From an uncultured Eubacteriales bacterium (GTDB lineage: Bacteria; Bacillota; Clostridia; Oscillospirales; CAG-272), in NCBI GenBank assembly GCA_958352145.1, contig CATWNM010000011.1, positions 1 through 61,859 on the forward strand: DNA of 61,859 bases, given 5' to 3'. The translations under genes were made by a program, and so were the position numbers. Under the pieces are notes generated by a model. It ran no database searches, was not told the DNA's origin, and was given only the letters and a program-made list of their open reading frames with translations. Shown here in pieces: positions 35,025-43,471 of this stretch. Each line of letters opens with the position of its first letter. The stretch's first letter is position 1.

Positions 35025-36002
35025 ATGAATAATACAAAAGCTGTAGGAGGCGTCCGTACTTCCTCTGCCAAAAAGACTAGGCGTCCGGCATCGCTTGACA
35101 AGCGAAAGGCGCATGCAGGATGGATCTTCGTTCTGCCGTTTGTCGTTGGATTTGTGCTGATCTATCTGCCGATTATCTTTGATTCGATCAAGTTCAGCTT
35201 TCAGGAGATCGATCCGGTTCGTACCGGCGGTTATACCACGACATGGGTAGGTTTTTCCAACTATCAAAAAGCGCTGTTTGAAAATCCGGATTTTGTGAAA
35301 ACCTTAGTTTCCAGTATCCGGCAGTTGATTCTTGAAATTCCTGCCATCGTCATTTTTTCGCTTTTCATTGCGGTGCTTCTCAACAATAAAATTGTCGGCA
35401 GAGCGGCGTTCCGTGCAATTCTGTTCATTCCGGTTATATTGTCTACTGGTCTGATTGAAGCGATCGACGCTCAGAATAACCTGATGGAGTTTATGGATTC
35501 TTCTGCCGGGATTGATACCGGTACGGGGCAGAGTACCGCCGCGGTGCTGTCTTCGGCTATTGATCTTGAAGCGCTCTTTTCTAATATGAAAGTGGGAACG
35601 GAGCTCGTCTCCTATGTCGCCGCTGCGGTAGACGGCATTTCCAGCATCGTGAATCGTTCCGGTGTGCAGATTTTGATTTTCCTTGCCGGCTTGCAGTCTA
35701 TTTCCCCCGCGATTTATGAGTCCTGCCGGATAGACGGTGCAACGGCATGGGAAACTTTCTGGAAAATCACGTTCCCAATGATTAGTCCGATGATTTTGGT
35801 TAACGCTGTGTATACGATCATAGATTCGTTTACAACCGAATCCAATGTGATGATGCAGTTGATCGACTCGGTATATCCTACGCCCGACGGCAACGTGCTT
35901 AGTTCTGCAATGGCTTGGATGTACTTCCTTGTGATTATACTGATACTTGCTGCGGTTTGCGGTATCATGTCGGCGTTTGTGTTTTATCAGAAGAGAGACT
36001 GA
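35025..36002 (+). CDS. sugar ABC transporter permease, LplB/MalF type (second pair)
   Basis: The gene encodes 325 aa from ATG 35025 after GGGGAAG; the longer frame from 34995 lies within the previous gene. Six membrane helices begin with WIFVLPFVVGFVLIYLPIIF. The EAA loop is ESCRIDGATAWETFWKITFP (about residues 232-251). An extra periplasmic insertion (IDAQNNLMEFMDSSAGIDTG to VAAAVDGISSIV, about 145-215) distinguishes it from the permease at 28002. Confidence 0.9.
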   Translation: MNNTKAVGGVRTSSAKKTRRPASLDKRKAHAGWIFVLPFVVGFVLIYLPIIFDSIKFSFQEIDPVRTGGYTTTWVGFSNYQKALFENPDFVKTLVSSIRQLILEIPAIVIFSLFIAVLLNNKIVGRAAFRAILFIPVILSTGLIEAIDAQNNLMEFMDSSAGIDTGTGQSTAAVLSSAIDLEALFSNMKVGTELVSYVAAAVDGISSIVNRSGVQILIFLAGLQSISPAIYESCRIDGATAWETFWKITFPMISPMILVNAVYTIIDSFTTESNVMMQLIDSVYPTPDGNVLSSAMAWMYFLVIILILAAVCGIMSAFVFYQKRD

Positions 36003-36019
36003 GAAAGGAGGAGTAGAAA

Positions 36020-37030
36020 ATGAATCAAACACCCGTTATAAAAAAGCAATCAAAGAACAAAATCAAAGTGGATTTTGACAGAACTCCTCTGATCGAACGT
36101 CTGAAGGCTCGGTTTGGTCATCTGTCCTTTTTCACAAACATTGTCTGGTATCTGTTTCGCTTCATTATCTTGCTTGGCGTGTCGTACATCGTGCTCTATC
36201 CATTTTTTACGAAAATTACCGCCTCGTTTATGAGCCCCGAGGATTTTATCGATGTTACGGTCATGCTGATCCCTAAATATCCGACTTTTGACCAGTATAA
36301 GGCGATTTTCTTTGAAAACAATTATATGCAGGCTTTTTTGAATACGTTGTTTTTGTCGCTTACGTCGGCGGTTTTGCAGACCTTTGTTTGCTGCCTTGTC
36401 GGCTATGGTTTGGCCAAGTTTAAATTTAAGGGCAACAGCCTGATTATGGGCGCGGTGATTCTGACCATGGTGGTTCCGCACAATACGCTGTATCTGTCCA
36501 TGTTTATGGAATTCCGCTGGTTCGATCTTTTTGGAATTATCAAGTTGATTAACGGCACCGGCATTCAACTCACCAACTCATATTGGCCGATGGTCATTCT
36601 TTCGGTGACGGGGCTTGCGTTTAAGAACGGCTTATACATCTTTATGATGAGGCAGTTCTTCCGCGGCGTGCCGGACGAACTGGAGGAAAGTGCGTATATC
36701 GACGGCTCGGGAACGCTCAGAACATTTTTGCAGATCATTCTGCCGCTGTCTGTCCCGATGATGATTACGATTTTCCTGTTTGCGTTTTCTTGGCAGTGGA
36801 CGGACGATTTTTACACCGAGATGTTTTTCTCTACCAATAAGATTACGCTGATGCCGGATATTGTCGGAATCCCGAAATCTCTGGAAACGACATACGCCGG
36901 ACAGTCGCTATACTATACTGCGATCAATAACGCTTGCGGCCTGATGATTATTATACCGCTGGTGATTATGTATTTGTTCTGTCAGAGATATTTGGTGCAG
37001 GGTATTGAGCGCTCGGGTATCGTAGGTTAA
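36020..37030 (+). CDS. sugar ABC transporter permease, MalG type (second pair)
   Basis: The gene encodes 336 aa; ATG 36020 follows AAAGGAGGAG. Six membrane helices begin with FIILLGVSYIVLYPFF after a 45-residue basic N terminus. The EAA loop is ESAYIDGSGTLRTFLQIILP (about residues 224-243). It is the last gene of the operon, before a 21-bp-stem terminator. No ATPase gene is found in the operon, so both permease pairs must borrow a shared MsmX/UgpC-type ATPase encoded elsewhere. Confidence 0.9.
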   Translation: MNQTPVIKKQSKNKIKVDFDRTPLIERLKARFGHLSFFTNIVWYLFRFIILLGVSYIVLYPFFTKITASFMSPEDFIDVTVMLIPKYPTFDQYKAIFFENNYMQAFLNTLFLSLTSAVLQTFVCCLVGYGLAKFKFKGNSLIMGAVILTMVVPHNTLYLSMFMEFRWFDLFGIIKLINGTGIQLTNSYWPMVILSVTGLAFKNGLYIFMMRQFFRGVPDELEESAYIDGSGTLRTFLQIILPLSVPMMITIFLFAFSWQWTDDFYTEMFFSTNKITLMPDIVGIPKSLETTYAGQSLYYTAINNACGLMIIIPLVIMYLFCQRYLVQGIERSGIVG

Positions 37031-37067
37031 ATCATTTGGTTTGTTGTACACGTTCCATATTATGTCG

Positions 37068-37114
37068 TTAAACAGAAAGACGGATAGCGAAAAGCTATCC
37101 GTCTTTCTGTTTAA
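37068..37114 (+). terminator. terminator of the 24918-37030 operon
   Basis: The 21-bp perfect arms at 37068-37088 and 37094-37114 (core AGACGGATAGC/GCTATCCGTCT) enclose the loop GAAAA. Confidence 0.85.
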
Positions 37115-37225
37115 GAAATCAAACACAAATACAATAAAATTTTGCATAAAGAGAGGCTCTGTGCCGTTTTTTATACGTATAATCGCTTTCGCCGCTCGCC
37201 GTCTTACAGCGCACGGCTAAGCGTA

Positions 37226-37280
37226 CTAATCCGTTTTTCCAGCCGATAAACCTTTGGTTTTTCGGTTGGCTTTTTTATAG
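37226..37280 (-). terminator. terminator of the CBS-domain gene
   Basis: On the minus strand AGCCAACCGA pairs imperfectly with TCGGCTGG (37238-37272), followed by AAAAACGG. It abuts the gene's stop codon. The tail is short of T, so the call is moderate. Confidence 0.4.
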
Positions 37281-37727
37281 TTTGACAGACTGGACAGAAC
37301 TGGAGAGATTGGCCGCGGTAATTGTGGCGCTGCCGTTTTTTTCTATGAAATACTTTATGATATCGCGCCTTGTGATGATGCCTACAAAAGAGTCAAGGTC
37401 GTCGATCACAGGCACAAAATTTTGATCCATAGATTTTGTCAGCAGGTCGTCCATTGTGGTGTCGATATGTACCGGCAAAATGCGGCGGCTGACAATGGTA
37501 TGGAGCGGTTCGTTTTCGGCGTCTCGTATATCGGTATATCCGCCGTCCAGTATTTTCCACAGAAAATCTCCTTGCCGCACGGTTCCTGCGTACAATCCGT
37601 CTTTGTCTATTACTGGAATTTCAGCATATCCGCTGTTACGCATTTTTTCAAGTCCCTGCCGGAGCGTACTGTCCAGCGTAAGGTATGTAACATAATTTTT
37701 AGGTTTTAAAAAAAATAATAAATTCAT
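37275..37727 (-). CDS. CBS-domain pair protein
   Basis: The gene encodes 150 aa; ATG 37727 follows GGGAGGAATT on the minus strand. Two CBS motifs are visible: residues 12-75 (TLRQGLEKMRNSGYAEIPVIDKDGLYAGTV) and 80-135 (MDDLLTKSMDQNFVPVIDDLDSFVGIITRRDII). The end IITRRDIIKYF is typical of the YkuL/CbpB group, which in Bacillota bind cyclic dinucleotides or adenine nucleotides (family knowledge). Ligand and partner cannot be read here. Confidence 0.88.
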   Translation of the reverse strand: MNLLFFLKPKNYVTYLTLDSTLRQGLEKMRNSGYAEIPVIDKDGLYAGTVRQGDFLWKILDGGYTDIRDAENEPLHTIVSRRILPVHIDTTMDDLLTKSMDQNFVPVIDDLDSFVGIITRRDIIKYFIEKNGSATITAANLSSSVQSVKL

Positions 37728-37946
37728 CTAATTCCTCCCTGTGTCTTTTAACGCAGTATTTACATTTTTTCGTAGCTTTCAATTTTGACTGTGGCATATA
37801 CCGCGAAGCTTGCTTTACAGAACTGGCTCCCATATCTATTATACTTGTTTTTTTTGCAAAAGGAAGCGATGCGTGAAAAATTCATAAGAACTTCAAAAAA
37901 ATCACAAAGTGGTTTAAATTTTTGTACTGAAAAGTCCATCTGATCC

Positions 37947-37975
37947 TTGAAACCAGGTGTATATTAAGATAAAAT
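37947..37975 (+). promoter_or_regulatory. promoter of the glycosidase-like gene at 38013
   Basis: TTGAAA (37947-37952), a 17-base spacer and TAAAAT (37970-37975) are close to consensus. The 285 bp between the divergent CBS gene and this gene hold nothing else clear. Confidence 0.7.
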
Positions 37976-38012
37976 GGTACTGTTGAAAAAAGATAATACA
38001 TGAGGTATGCAA

Positions 38013-39896
38013 ATGAAAAATTTTCAATTTCTGAAAAAGGGAAACCGTTTTGAATTGACTGATGGAAATGTGGTGCTGCTGACAGTTGACACTGCGGCAG
38101 GCGCCACAGATTCGTTTGAAAAAATTGAAGACGGTGCATGGAGATGGACGCGGAAGCTTGATCGGCCGGTAGATCAGATGCAGCTTGCCTTTGATACCGG
38201 GACGGCGCCTGAATATACGATGGTGCCGGCCGTGAATTACAACGGCAATGGCTGGGGGGACAGCGAGGAATATGTCGGGGATCGGTTTGAAGGCACACCG
38301 TGGACTTATGAATGGCATCGTGTTATGATACCGGCTTGCACATATACGGAGATGGCCAGCCGCTATGCGGTCGCTTTGATGGCCGAGCAGGACGATACGC
38401 CAAGTTGTTCGCTTTATAAGACGGAAAACGGCATGGAGCGGCATGCGCTTGTGTGGCCGGAACAAGCCGGTCCGAAAATGCTTGGGCGCCATGAGTGGAA
38501 ACCGCCGTACATGGGCGCGATGGAGCCTCGCAATCTTTTTTGCGGAATTATTTTTGCTTTTCCAATAGACCGCCCGCGGCATTCTGTGCGCCGGTTGCTT
38601 GATTTTGCATGGCGGTACTATGGACATCCCATCCCTGCACCGATGCAGCCCGAGGACATGTGGCGATACAGCATCGCTTTTATGAAATCGCTCTGGACGC
38701 TCGAAAAGGATGGCTTTGTTGCGTTTAATCGCGGTCTGCAATGGTATAAATCCACCTGCTTTTTTGCAAAACGCGATCAGATTAAATATGAAATCGGCTG
38801 GGTTGGTCAGAGTGCTTCCGCTTCTAATGCGCTTCTTTGCGAGTATTTGCGCACCGGCGATGAAGATGCTTATGAAAAGGCCAGCATGTGTTTGGATGCA
38901 TGGCCGAAATATACGAAGATCGATGGTGTGGAAGGGCTTGTACAGATCAAATTTGATGGCGCGCCGTCGGATCAGACGCGCGACATACCGATCGACGCTT
39001 GCAATTTAGGGCAGGGCGCTTTTCAGTATTTTGAGGCGGCCGATCTGATGGAAAAATGCGGTACGCCGCGTCCTGAGTACATTGATTATGCTATGGGGAT
39101 GGTCAATTTTGCTGTTGACCGGCAGCTTGCGAGCGGCGAATTTGCAAAAAGCTGGAACAAAGACGGCAGTGTACGCCAGCAAAACGGCACAATTGGCGCG
39201 TTTTTGATTCCGGCCATTCTTGAGGCATATAAGCGTACCGGTGACGATAGATACTTGCAGAGCGCTGTGCGGGCATTTGACTGTTATTATAAAGAACTGG
39301 ATGATAATGGATTTACGACAGCCGGTGCGCTGGACACGTATTGCATCGACAAAGAATCTTCTTCGCCGCTGCTTGGCGCTGCGCTCGCACTGTATGATGT
39401 GACGCATGAGCAGAAATACGTGGACTGCGCGGAGGATGTGGCTTGGTATATCAGTACGTGGATGATGCATTATACGGCAAAATACCCTGCGGATACGACG
39501 CTGGCTAAAATCAAATATGATACGCTTGGAATCACTGCGGTTTCCACCGCGCACAATGCTGTGGACCAGTATTGCCTGCGCGATGTCCGCGCGTTCTTGC
39601 AGCTTGCGGAAATTACCGGAAAGAAACAGTGGCATGAGCGCGGCATGGCGCTTTGGTGCGCCGCGTCGCAGTTGATTTCGGATGGAACGCTGTGCATCCG
39701 TGGAAAAGTCCGTCCGGCAGGCAGCCAAGACGAGGCGGTCTTTCAGACCCGCTGGGGCAGACCCTTGCTCCCGCCTTTCAATCCGTCCGAATGGCTGGTT
39801 ATGTGGCCCTGCGCGTTTCGAATGGAGACACTTCGCTATATGGACGATTGGTCGGCGCTCCGTCAAGGCGTAGATTCGATTGAAGGAAAAATATAA
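38013..39896 (+). CDS. six-hairpin (alpha/alpha barrel) glycosidase-like protein
   Basis: The gene encodes 627 aa; ATG 38013 is placed 7 bases after TGAGG (38001-38005), better than the ATG at 38007. There is no signal peptide, so the protein is cytoplasmic. The first 200 residues are beta-sandwich-like (AVNYNGNGWGDSEEYVGD, ALVWPEQAGPKMLGRHEWKPPY). Residues 210-600 are helical repeats with the look of an (alpha/alpha)6 barrel (DMWRYSIAFMKSLWTL, GWVGQSASASNALLCEYLRTGD, FAKSWNKDGSVRQQNGTIGAFLIPAILEAYKRTGDD in two parts, LDTYCIDKESSSPLLGAALALYDVT). This fold is shared by GH76/GH88/GH105-like hydrolases and epimerases. I cannot assign substrate or catalytic acids. It may process sugars taken up by the operon just upstream. 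Confidence 0.7.
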   Translation: MKNFQFLKKGNRFELTDGNVVLLTVDTAAGATDSFEKIEDGAWRWTRKLDRPVDQMQLAFDTGTAPEYTMVPAVNYNGNGWGDSEEYVGDRFEGTPWTYEWHRVMIPACTYTEMASRYAVALMAEQDDTPSCSLYKTENGMERHALVWPEQAGPKMLGRHEWKPPYMGAMEPRNLFCGIIFAFPIDRPRHSVRRLLDFAWRYYGHPIPAPMQPEDMWRYSIAFMKSLWTLEKDGFVAFNRGLQWYKSTCFFAKRDQIKYEIGWVGQSASASNALLCEYLRTGDEDAYEKASMCLDAWPKYTKIDGVEGLVQIKFDGAPSDQTRDIPIDACNLGQGAFQYFEAADLMEKCGTPRPEYIDYAMGMVNFAVDRQLASGEFAKSWNKDGSVRQQNGTIGAFLIPAILEAYKRTGDDRYLQSAVRAFDCYYKELDDNGFTTAGALDTYCIDKESSSPLLGAALALYDVTHEQKYVDCAEDVAWYISTWMMHYTAKYPADTTLAKIKYDTLGITAVSTAHNAVDQYCLRDVRAFLQLAEITGKKQWHERGMALWCAASQLISDGTLCIRGKVRPAGSQDEAVFQTRWGRPLLPPFNPSEWLVMWPCAFRMETLRYMDDWSALRQGVDSIEGKI

Positions 39897-39906
39897 ATAT
39901 ACGGTA

Positions 39907-39941
39907 CACCGGGGATTCTAGTTTTCCCCGGTGATTTTTTA
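39907..39941 (+). terminator. terminator after the glycosidase-like gene
   Basis: CACCGGGG (39907-39914) pairs with CCCCGGTG (39926-39933), followed by ATTTTTTATTTT. Confidence 0.85.
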
Positions 39942-39971
39942 TTTTCAGTCTGCATTTTTTGCAAAAAACTG

Positions 39972-40000
39972 TTGACAATATATTGGGATTATGGTATACT
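39972..40000 (+). promoter_or_regulatory. tRNA promoter
   Basis: TTGACA (39972-39977), a 17-base spacer and TATACT (39995-40000) stand 32 bp before tRNA-Met. Confidence 0.85.
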
Positions 40001-40032
40001 AATTTTCGCGATGCCTTGAGGGATCGCGATGA

Positions 40033-40109
40033 GGCGGAATAGCTCAGCTGGCTAGAGCAATCGGTTCATACCCGATAGGTCGTGGGTTCAAGTCCAACTT
40101 CCGCTACCA
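40033..40109 (+). tRNA. tRNA-Met (CAT), elongator type
   Basis: It is 77 nt with encoded CCA. Acceptor GGCGGAA/TTCCGCT (G1-U72 wobble), D-arm GCTC/GAGC, anticodon stem ATCGG/CCGAT with loop TTCATAC, and T loop TTCAAGT. The initiator's C1-A72 mismatch and GGG/CCC anticodon stem are absent, so it is the elongator. The T stem GTGGG/CCAAC holds a G-A mismatch at its third pair, which is unusual. Confidence 0.93.
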
Positions 40110-40111
40110 AT

Positions 40112-40186
40112 GGCCCGTTGGTCAAGCGGCTAAGACACCGCCCTTTCACGGCGGTAACGGGAGTTCGATTCTCCCACGGGTCACCA
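40112..40186 (+). tRNA. tRNA-Glu (TTC)
   Basis: It is 75 nt with encoded CCA, two bases behind tRNA-Met. Acceptor GGCCCGT/ACGGGTC, anticodon stem CCGCC/GGCGG with loop CTTTCAC, T arm GGGAG/CTCCC. Confidence 0.96.
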
Positions 40187-40216
40187 AAAAGCACTTGCGC
40201 AAGCAGGTGCTTTTTT
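40187..40216 (+). terminator. terminator of the tRNA-Met-Glu unit
   Basis: AAAAGCAC pairs with GTGCTTTT, with further inner pairing, and ends in TTTTTT. It precedes the cca gene, so read-through would link the two. Confidence 0.8.
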
Positions 40217-40286
40217 AACGATTGCGGTGTTGTCGAAACCGTATACTGGGAATATGGACGAACGAAGCCGGAGAGGAGAAGGTGTG

Positions 40287-41498
40287 ATGCGGATACCTGG
40301 GGATGTACAATATGTGCTTTCCAAGCTGGAGACGCATGGTTTTGAAGCATATCTTGTCGGCGGCTGCGTTCGTGACTTCCTGCGCGGGCAGATGCCACAC
40401 GATTTTGATGCGGCAACGCGCGCACGTCCGGAGGAAATCGCGCAGGTATTCTTTGACGATCGGGTGATCCCGACCGGCGTGCAGCATGGCACGGTTACCG
40501 TTCTGCACGGCGGCACCGCTGTAGAAGTGACGACGTTTCGCACGGACGGGAGCTATGGAGACGGGCGTCACCCGGATTTTGTTCGTTTTTCGGATAGCTT
40601 GATAGAGGACCTTTCTCGGCGGGATTTTACGGTCAACGCAATGGCAATGGATGTTTCTGCGCATATTCTGGATCCGTATGATGGGCAGCGGGATCTTCAT
40701 GCGCGCTGCCTGCGTGCGGTCGGCGATCCTATGAAGCGCATGACTGAGGACGCGCTCCGGATTCTGCGTGCGTTTCGGTTTGCTTCCGTTCTTGATTTTG
40801 AGATTGAACCGTGCACGCTTGAAGCTGCGTTTGCGCTTGCGCCGCGTTTGTTTTTGGTTTCGAGAGAGCGGATTTTTACGGAATTGGAAAGACTGCTTTG
40901 CGGCCGTGCGGCTGCGGGCGTGCTTGGGCAAATATTATCGGGCGGCGTTTTAAACCATATCTTTTCTGCGCCGAAGGTGAATTGCTGCGCGCCAAGTTAT
41001 ATCGAAAAGCTGCCTCTGCGTGCGGATGTTCGCTTTGCGGCTTTGCTGCTTGGCGATTCTAGGGCAAAGGAACATGTCTGCAGTTTGAAACCGCCTTCTG
41101 CTTTTTCAAACCGGGTGACGTCTATTTTGAATTGCCCGCCGTTGATTGAACTTTCTGCACCTGCGCTGCGCCGCATTTTAGCCGATGCTGGCCGGGAAGT
41201 TGCTTTGGACCGCGCACAGATCGATATGTATGAAAGCGGGAATCAGGAAACTTACCGCCTTTTGCAGAGAATTTTATCTGAGGAAAGCTGTCTTTCTATC
41301 CGTGATCTACAAATTGGCGGCCAAGATGTGCTGACGTATACCTCGCTTCGGGGAAAGCAGGTAGGAGAGGCACTGCATGCAGTGTTATACGCGGTGTTTG
41401 ATGGAAAAATACCAAATACACGTACAGAGGCGCTTGCTTTTTTACAAGCTGTCTATGCAAATGCACCGGATCCAAGTAAAAAAGTTGACAAGCAATGA
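40287..41498 (+). CDS. cca: CCA-adding tRNA nucleotidyltransferase (class II)
   Basis: The gene encodes 403 aa from ATG 40287 after GGAGAGGAGAAGG; the longer frame from 40227 runs into the tRNA terminator. The head domain has LVGGCVRDFLRG (residues 23-34) and DFD (39-41, the metal-binding Asp pair). The neck carries RRDFTVNAMAMD (about 120), then DPYDGQRDLHARCLRAVG, and EDALRILRAFRFAS follows (about 157). It adds or repairs the 3' CCA end of tRNAs. It lies 100 bp behind tRNA-Met and tRNA-Glu, both of which already encode CCA, so repair is the likely main role for these. Confidence 0.93.
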   Translation: MRIPGDVQYVLSKLETHGFEAYLVGGCVRDFLRGQMPHDFDAATRARPEEIAQVFFDDRVIPTGVQHGTVTVLHGGTAVEVTTFRTDGSYGDGRHPDFVRFSDSLIEDLSRRDFTVNAMAMDVSAHILDPYDGQRDLHARCLRAVGDPMKRMTEDALRILRAFRFASVLDFEIEPCTLEAAFALAPRLFLVSRERIFTELERLLCGRAAAGVLGQILSGGVLNHIFSAPKVNCCAPSYIEKLPLRADVRFAALLLGDSRAKEHVCSLKPPSAFSNRVTSILNCPPLIELSAPALRRILADAGREVALDRAQIDMYESGNQETYRLLQRILSEESCLSIRDLQIGGQDVLTYTSLRGKQVGEALHAVLYAVFDGKIPNTRTEALAFLQAVYANAPDPSKKVDKQ

Positions 41499-41551
41499 AA
41501 ATTATAGTATGATAATCAGTATAAGTATAATAATGGGGAGGTAGCAGTGGT

Positions 41552-41836
41552 ATGGCGGACGATGTAAAATATATCGAATACAAGGGCAGGGCGTTTGTGC
41601 GCGAGCATGATACGATTTGCTATGGAAACATGACGGATCCGTGTATTTTGTATATGCTGATTCTGTCTTATAAAAAATTTGCGGATACGGAGATCCCGGA
41701 TAAAATTCTCATACAGATTCTTTCTACGGATCCCAATAGATCTTTCGCTGAGCGGATTATAAAGCAAGGAGAGAAAAAAGGTCTATACGATGCGCTGGAT
41801 GTTGGAATCATTTGGCTGGAGCGCGCGCTGGCCTGA
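41552..41836 (+). CDS. conserved hypothetical small protein
   Basis: The gene encodes 94 aa; ATG 41552 follows GGGGAGG (41534-41540). It is soluble and acidic with an opening KYIEYKGRAFVREHDTICYG that looks like a small beta hairpin, then helices. No family is recognised. It is 53 bp behind cca and may be co-transcribed. The segment 41837-41964 behind it holds only a 13-codon frame with a fair ribosome site. Confidence 0.65.
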   Translation: MADDVKYIEYKGRAFVREHDTICYGNMTDPCILYMLILSYKKFADTEIPDKILIQILSTDPNRSFAERIIKQGEKKGLYDALDVGIIWLERALA

Positions 41837-41964
41837 ACCGGCGATTGAATCGGTGATTTTGAAAACAGATGTTGCAGACTCAAGAGGGTGAAAGCATGGG
41901 ACATCTGCGCGTAAAACAGCATCAACTGGCAAGCTGAAATCGGGTAACTGCTATGCAGAGGGCA

Positions 41965-42007
41965 AAAAAGACGGGGAAGAAGCAATTTGTTTCTTCCCCG
42001 TCTTTTT
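41965..42007. terminator. bidirectional terminator between the cca unit and vanZ-like gene
   Basis: The 17-bp perfect arms 41965-41981 and 41991-42007 (core GACGGGGAAGAA) have A5 in front and T5 behind, so they work on both strands. The right arm overlaps the vanZ-like gene's stop codon. Confidence 0.88.
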
Positions 42008-42621
42008 CATAATTGCTTTTTCTTCCTTACCAAAGTCTTAATACCGACTGCAATAAAGTAACCGGCCATAATTCCGACAAAGTTCAAGATCAGATCGTCA
42101 ACGTCAAAGCTGCGTCCAACGATAGGCTGCACCACTTCTACAAGAATCGGGATAGCAACGGAGATTTTCAGAATGCTTCGTATGTTGATTTTTTCTGAAA
42201 CAAACGGCAGGAAAAAGCCCATGGGTACAAACATGAGAAAATTTCCTGTTAGCATGGTTTGCACCCAACGGCCAACGGTCAATTCTCCTGTAAAAACTTT
42301 TATGAGTGTTGGCACAAAGTTAAAGCTGCCGGAAAATAGCGGATATAAATCTGCACCTTTATAGCCGTTTTTCAAGAAAAACCAAATACAGCCCCAAAGA
42401 TTGCTCGGAACAAGGATAAGATTGATAAGCCCTGTCAGATAGCATACAAAAAGCCAGCGCATGATTTCTGTTCCCCACACAACAGAAAGCTTGTGCTTCT
42501 TGATTTTGGCGAAGCGATAAATTGCATAAATAAGTCCCACCAAACAAGTAATTGGTACAACTTCAAGGAACATCCCGATTACGGAGCCAGATTTCATAAT
42601 CTGATATATAGAATCGAACAT
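42007..42621 (-). CDS. VanZ-like family membrane protein
   Basis: The gene encodes 204 aa; ATG 42621 follows TAGGAAA on the minus strand. About five to six membrane helices are visible. The diagnostic VanZ parts are NFVPTLIK, GNFLMFVPMGFFLPFV (about 135-150) and EVVQPIVGRSFDVDDLILNFVG (about 160-182, only in part quoted). VanZ proteins give low-level teicoplanin resistance in enterococci, but most homologues have unknown roles. It stands alone, behind a terminator hairpin that separates it from the HAD gene. Confidence 0.88.
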   Translation of the reverse strand: MFDSIYQIMKSGSVIGMFLEVVPITCLVGLIYAIYRFAKIKKHKLSVVWGTEIMRWLFVCYLTGLINLILVPSNLWGCIWFFLKNGYKGADLYPLFSGSFNFVPTLIKVFTGELTVGRWVQTMLTGNFLMFVPMGFFLPFVSEKINIRSILKISVAIPILVEVVQPIVGRSFDVDDLILNFVGIMAGYFIAVGIKTLVRKKKQL

Positions 42622-42679
42622 AATTCATATTTCCTAGCCACAATATGCGCAGCGTTTTGGTTTGAGTTTTTCAAAAATG

Positions 42680-42711
42680 CTTTGCAAGTCCCATTTATGG
42701 GACTTGCAAAG
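42680..42711 (-). terminator. terminator of the coaW-HAD unit
   Basis: The 15-bp perfect arms CTTTGCAAGTCCCAT and ATGGGACTTGCAAAG surround a 2-base centre. A poly-T tail is lacking on the minus strand, so it could also be an mRNA-stabilising hairpin. Confidence 0.6.
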
Positions 42712-42739
42712 TGATATAACTAAATTTAGAAAGAAAAAA

Positions 42740-43453
42740 TCAAGCGTTTTCAACGAGCGTAATCAGATCGGAAAAAGAGTCGATCTGATCAAACGGGAGA
42801 TCAGGCAGCGTAGAATAATCACGCATATGCGCACCGGTATACAGTACAGGATGCATGCCGGCATTATAAGCGCCCTGGATATCCGCCGTGGGATTATCGC
42901 CGCAAAACCAGACCTCTTTCGCTGCGAGGCCGGCGCGGCGGAGTGCGATTTCAAATAATATGGTCTCGGGTTTTCGGAAAATGTAGCTGGAACTGGCAAT
43001 GATAAATTCCAGATGATTGTCAGGAAGATAGCGATCCAGCCTTGTTTTCAGCGCCTTTTGCGAAAAGCAAAGATTGCTGATTACGCCGGTGCGGATGCCT
43101 TGTTCATACAGATATGCAAGCGCTTTTGCAGCACCCGGCGAGGCAAAAGAGCCGTGCGTAGCGGTATCCCAAAAAAGAAGATCCGCCTGTTCGTAAGAAA
43201 TGTCCAGCGTAAGGCCGGCATATTCATACAGAAGCTGCTGAAATTTTACATCATCGATCTCCCGGCAGTCTCTGCACACTTTTTCGGAGAGCAGACAAAA
43301 CAATTTTTCGGAAAATGCACAGATTTCATCCGGCGTCATATTTGTGTGGCCGGAAGCATGTTGTAAGACTGCGAGATTGGCGCGCTTCGCGTCAAACTGG
43401 GGCTCGACAATCAGCGTTTGACCGTAGTCAAACAATATCATTTTCGGTTTCAT
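42740..43453 (-). CDS. HAD-superfamily hydrolase
   Basis: The gene encodes 237 aa; ATG 43453 follows AGGAGG. Motif I is FDYGQT with the nucleophile Asp9. The second Asp of the usual DxD is Gly (residue 11), as in some HAD subgroups, so acid/base catalysis may be altered. Motif II is VISNLCF (about 122), motif III the Lys in FRKPETILFEIAL (about 158), and motif IV GDNPTADIQGA (about 186). The cap is helical (about 20-100). It is probably a phosphatase of small metabolites. It is 18 bp behind coaW and coupled to it. Confidence 0.85.
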   Translation of the reverse strand: MKPKMILFDYGQTLIVEPQFDAKRANLAVLQHASGHTNMTPDEICAFSEKLFCLLSEKVCRDCREIDDVKFQQLLYEYAGLTLDISYEQADLLFWDTATHGSFASPGAAKALAYLYEQGIRTGVISNLCFSQKALKTRLDRYLPDNHLEFIIASSSYIFRKPETILFEIALRRAGLAAKEVWFCGDNPTADIQGAYNAGMHPVLYTGAHMRDYSTLPDLPFDQIDSFSDLITLVENA

Positions 43454-43471
43454 ATTCCTCCTGAACGCGTT

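Noticed and set aside
40033..40109. Reading the CAT tRNA as initiator or as tRNA-Ile2
   Set aside because: The initiator's mismatch at the first pair and three G-C anticodon pairs are missing; the body matches elongator tRNA-Met of Bacillota.
41896..41937. 13-codon frame MGHLRVKQHQLAS with AGAGGG upstream
   Set aside because: Too short and without context; a ribosome-site-like string arises by chance in such a region.
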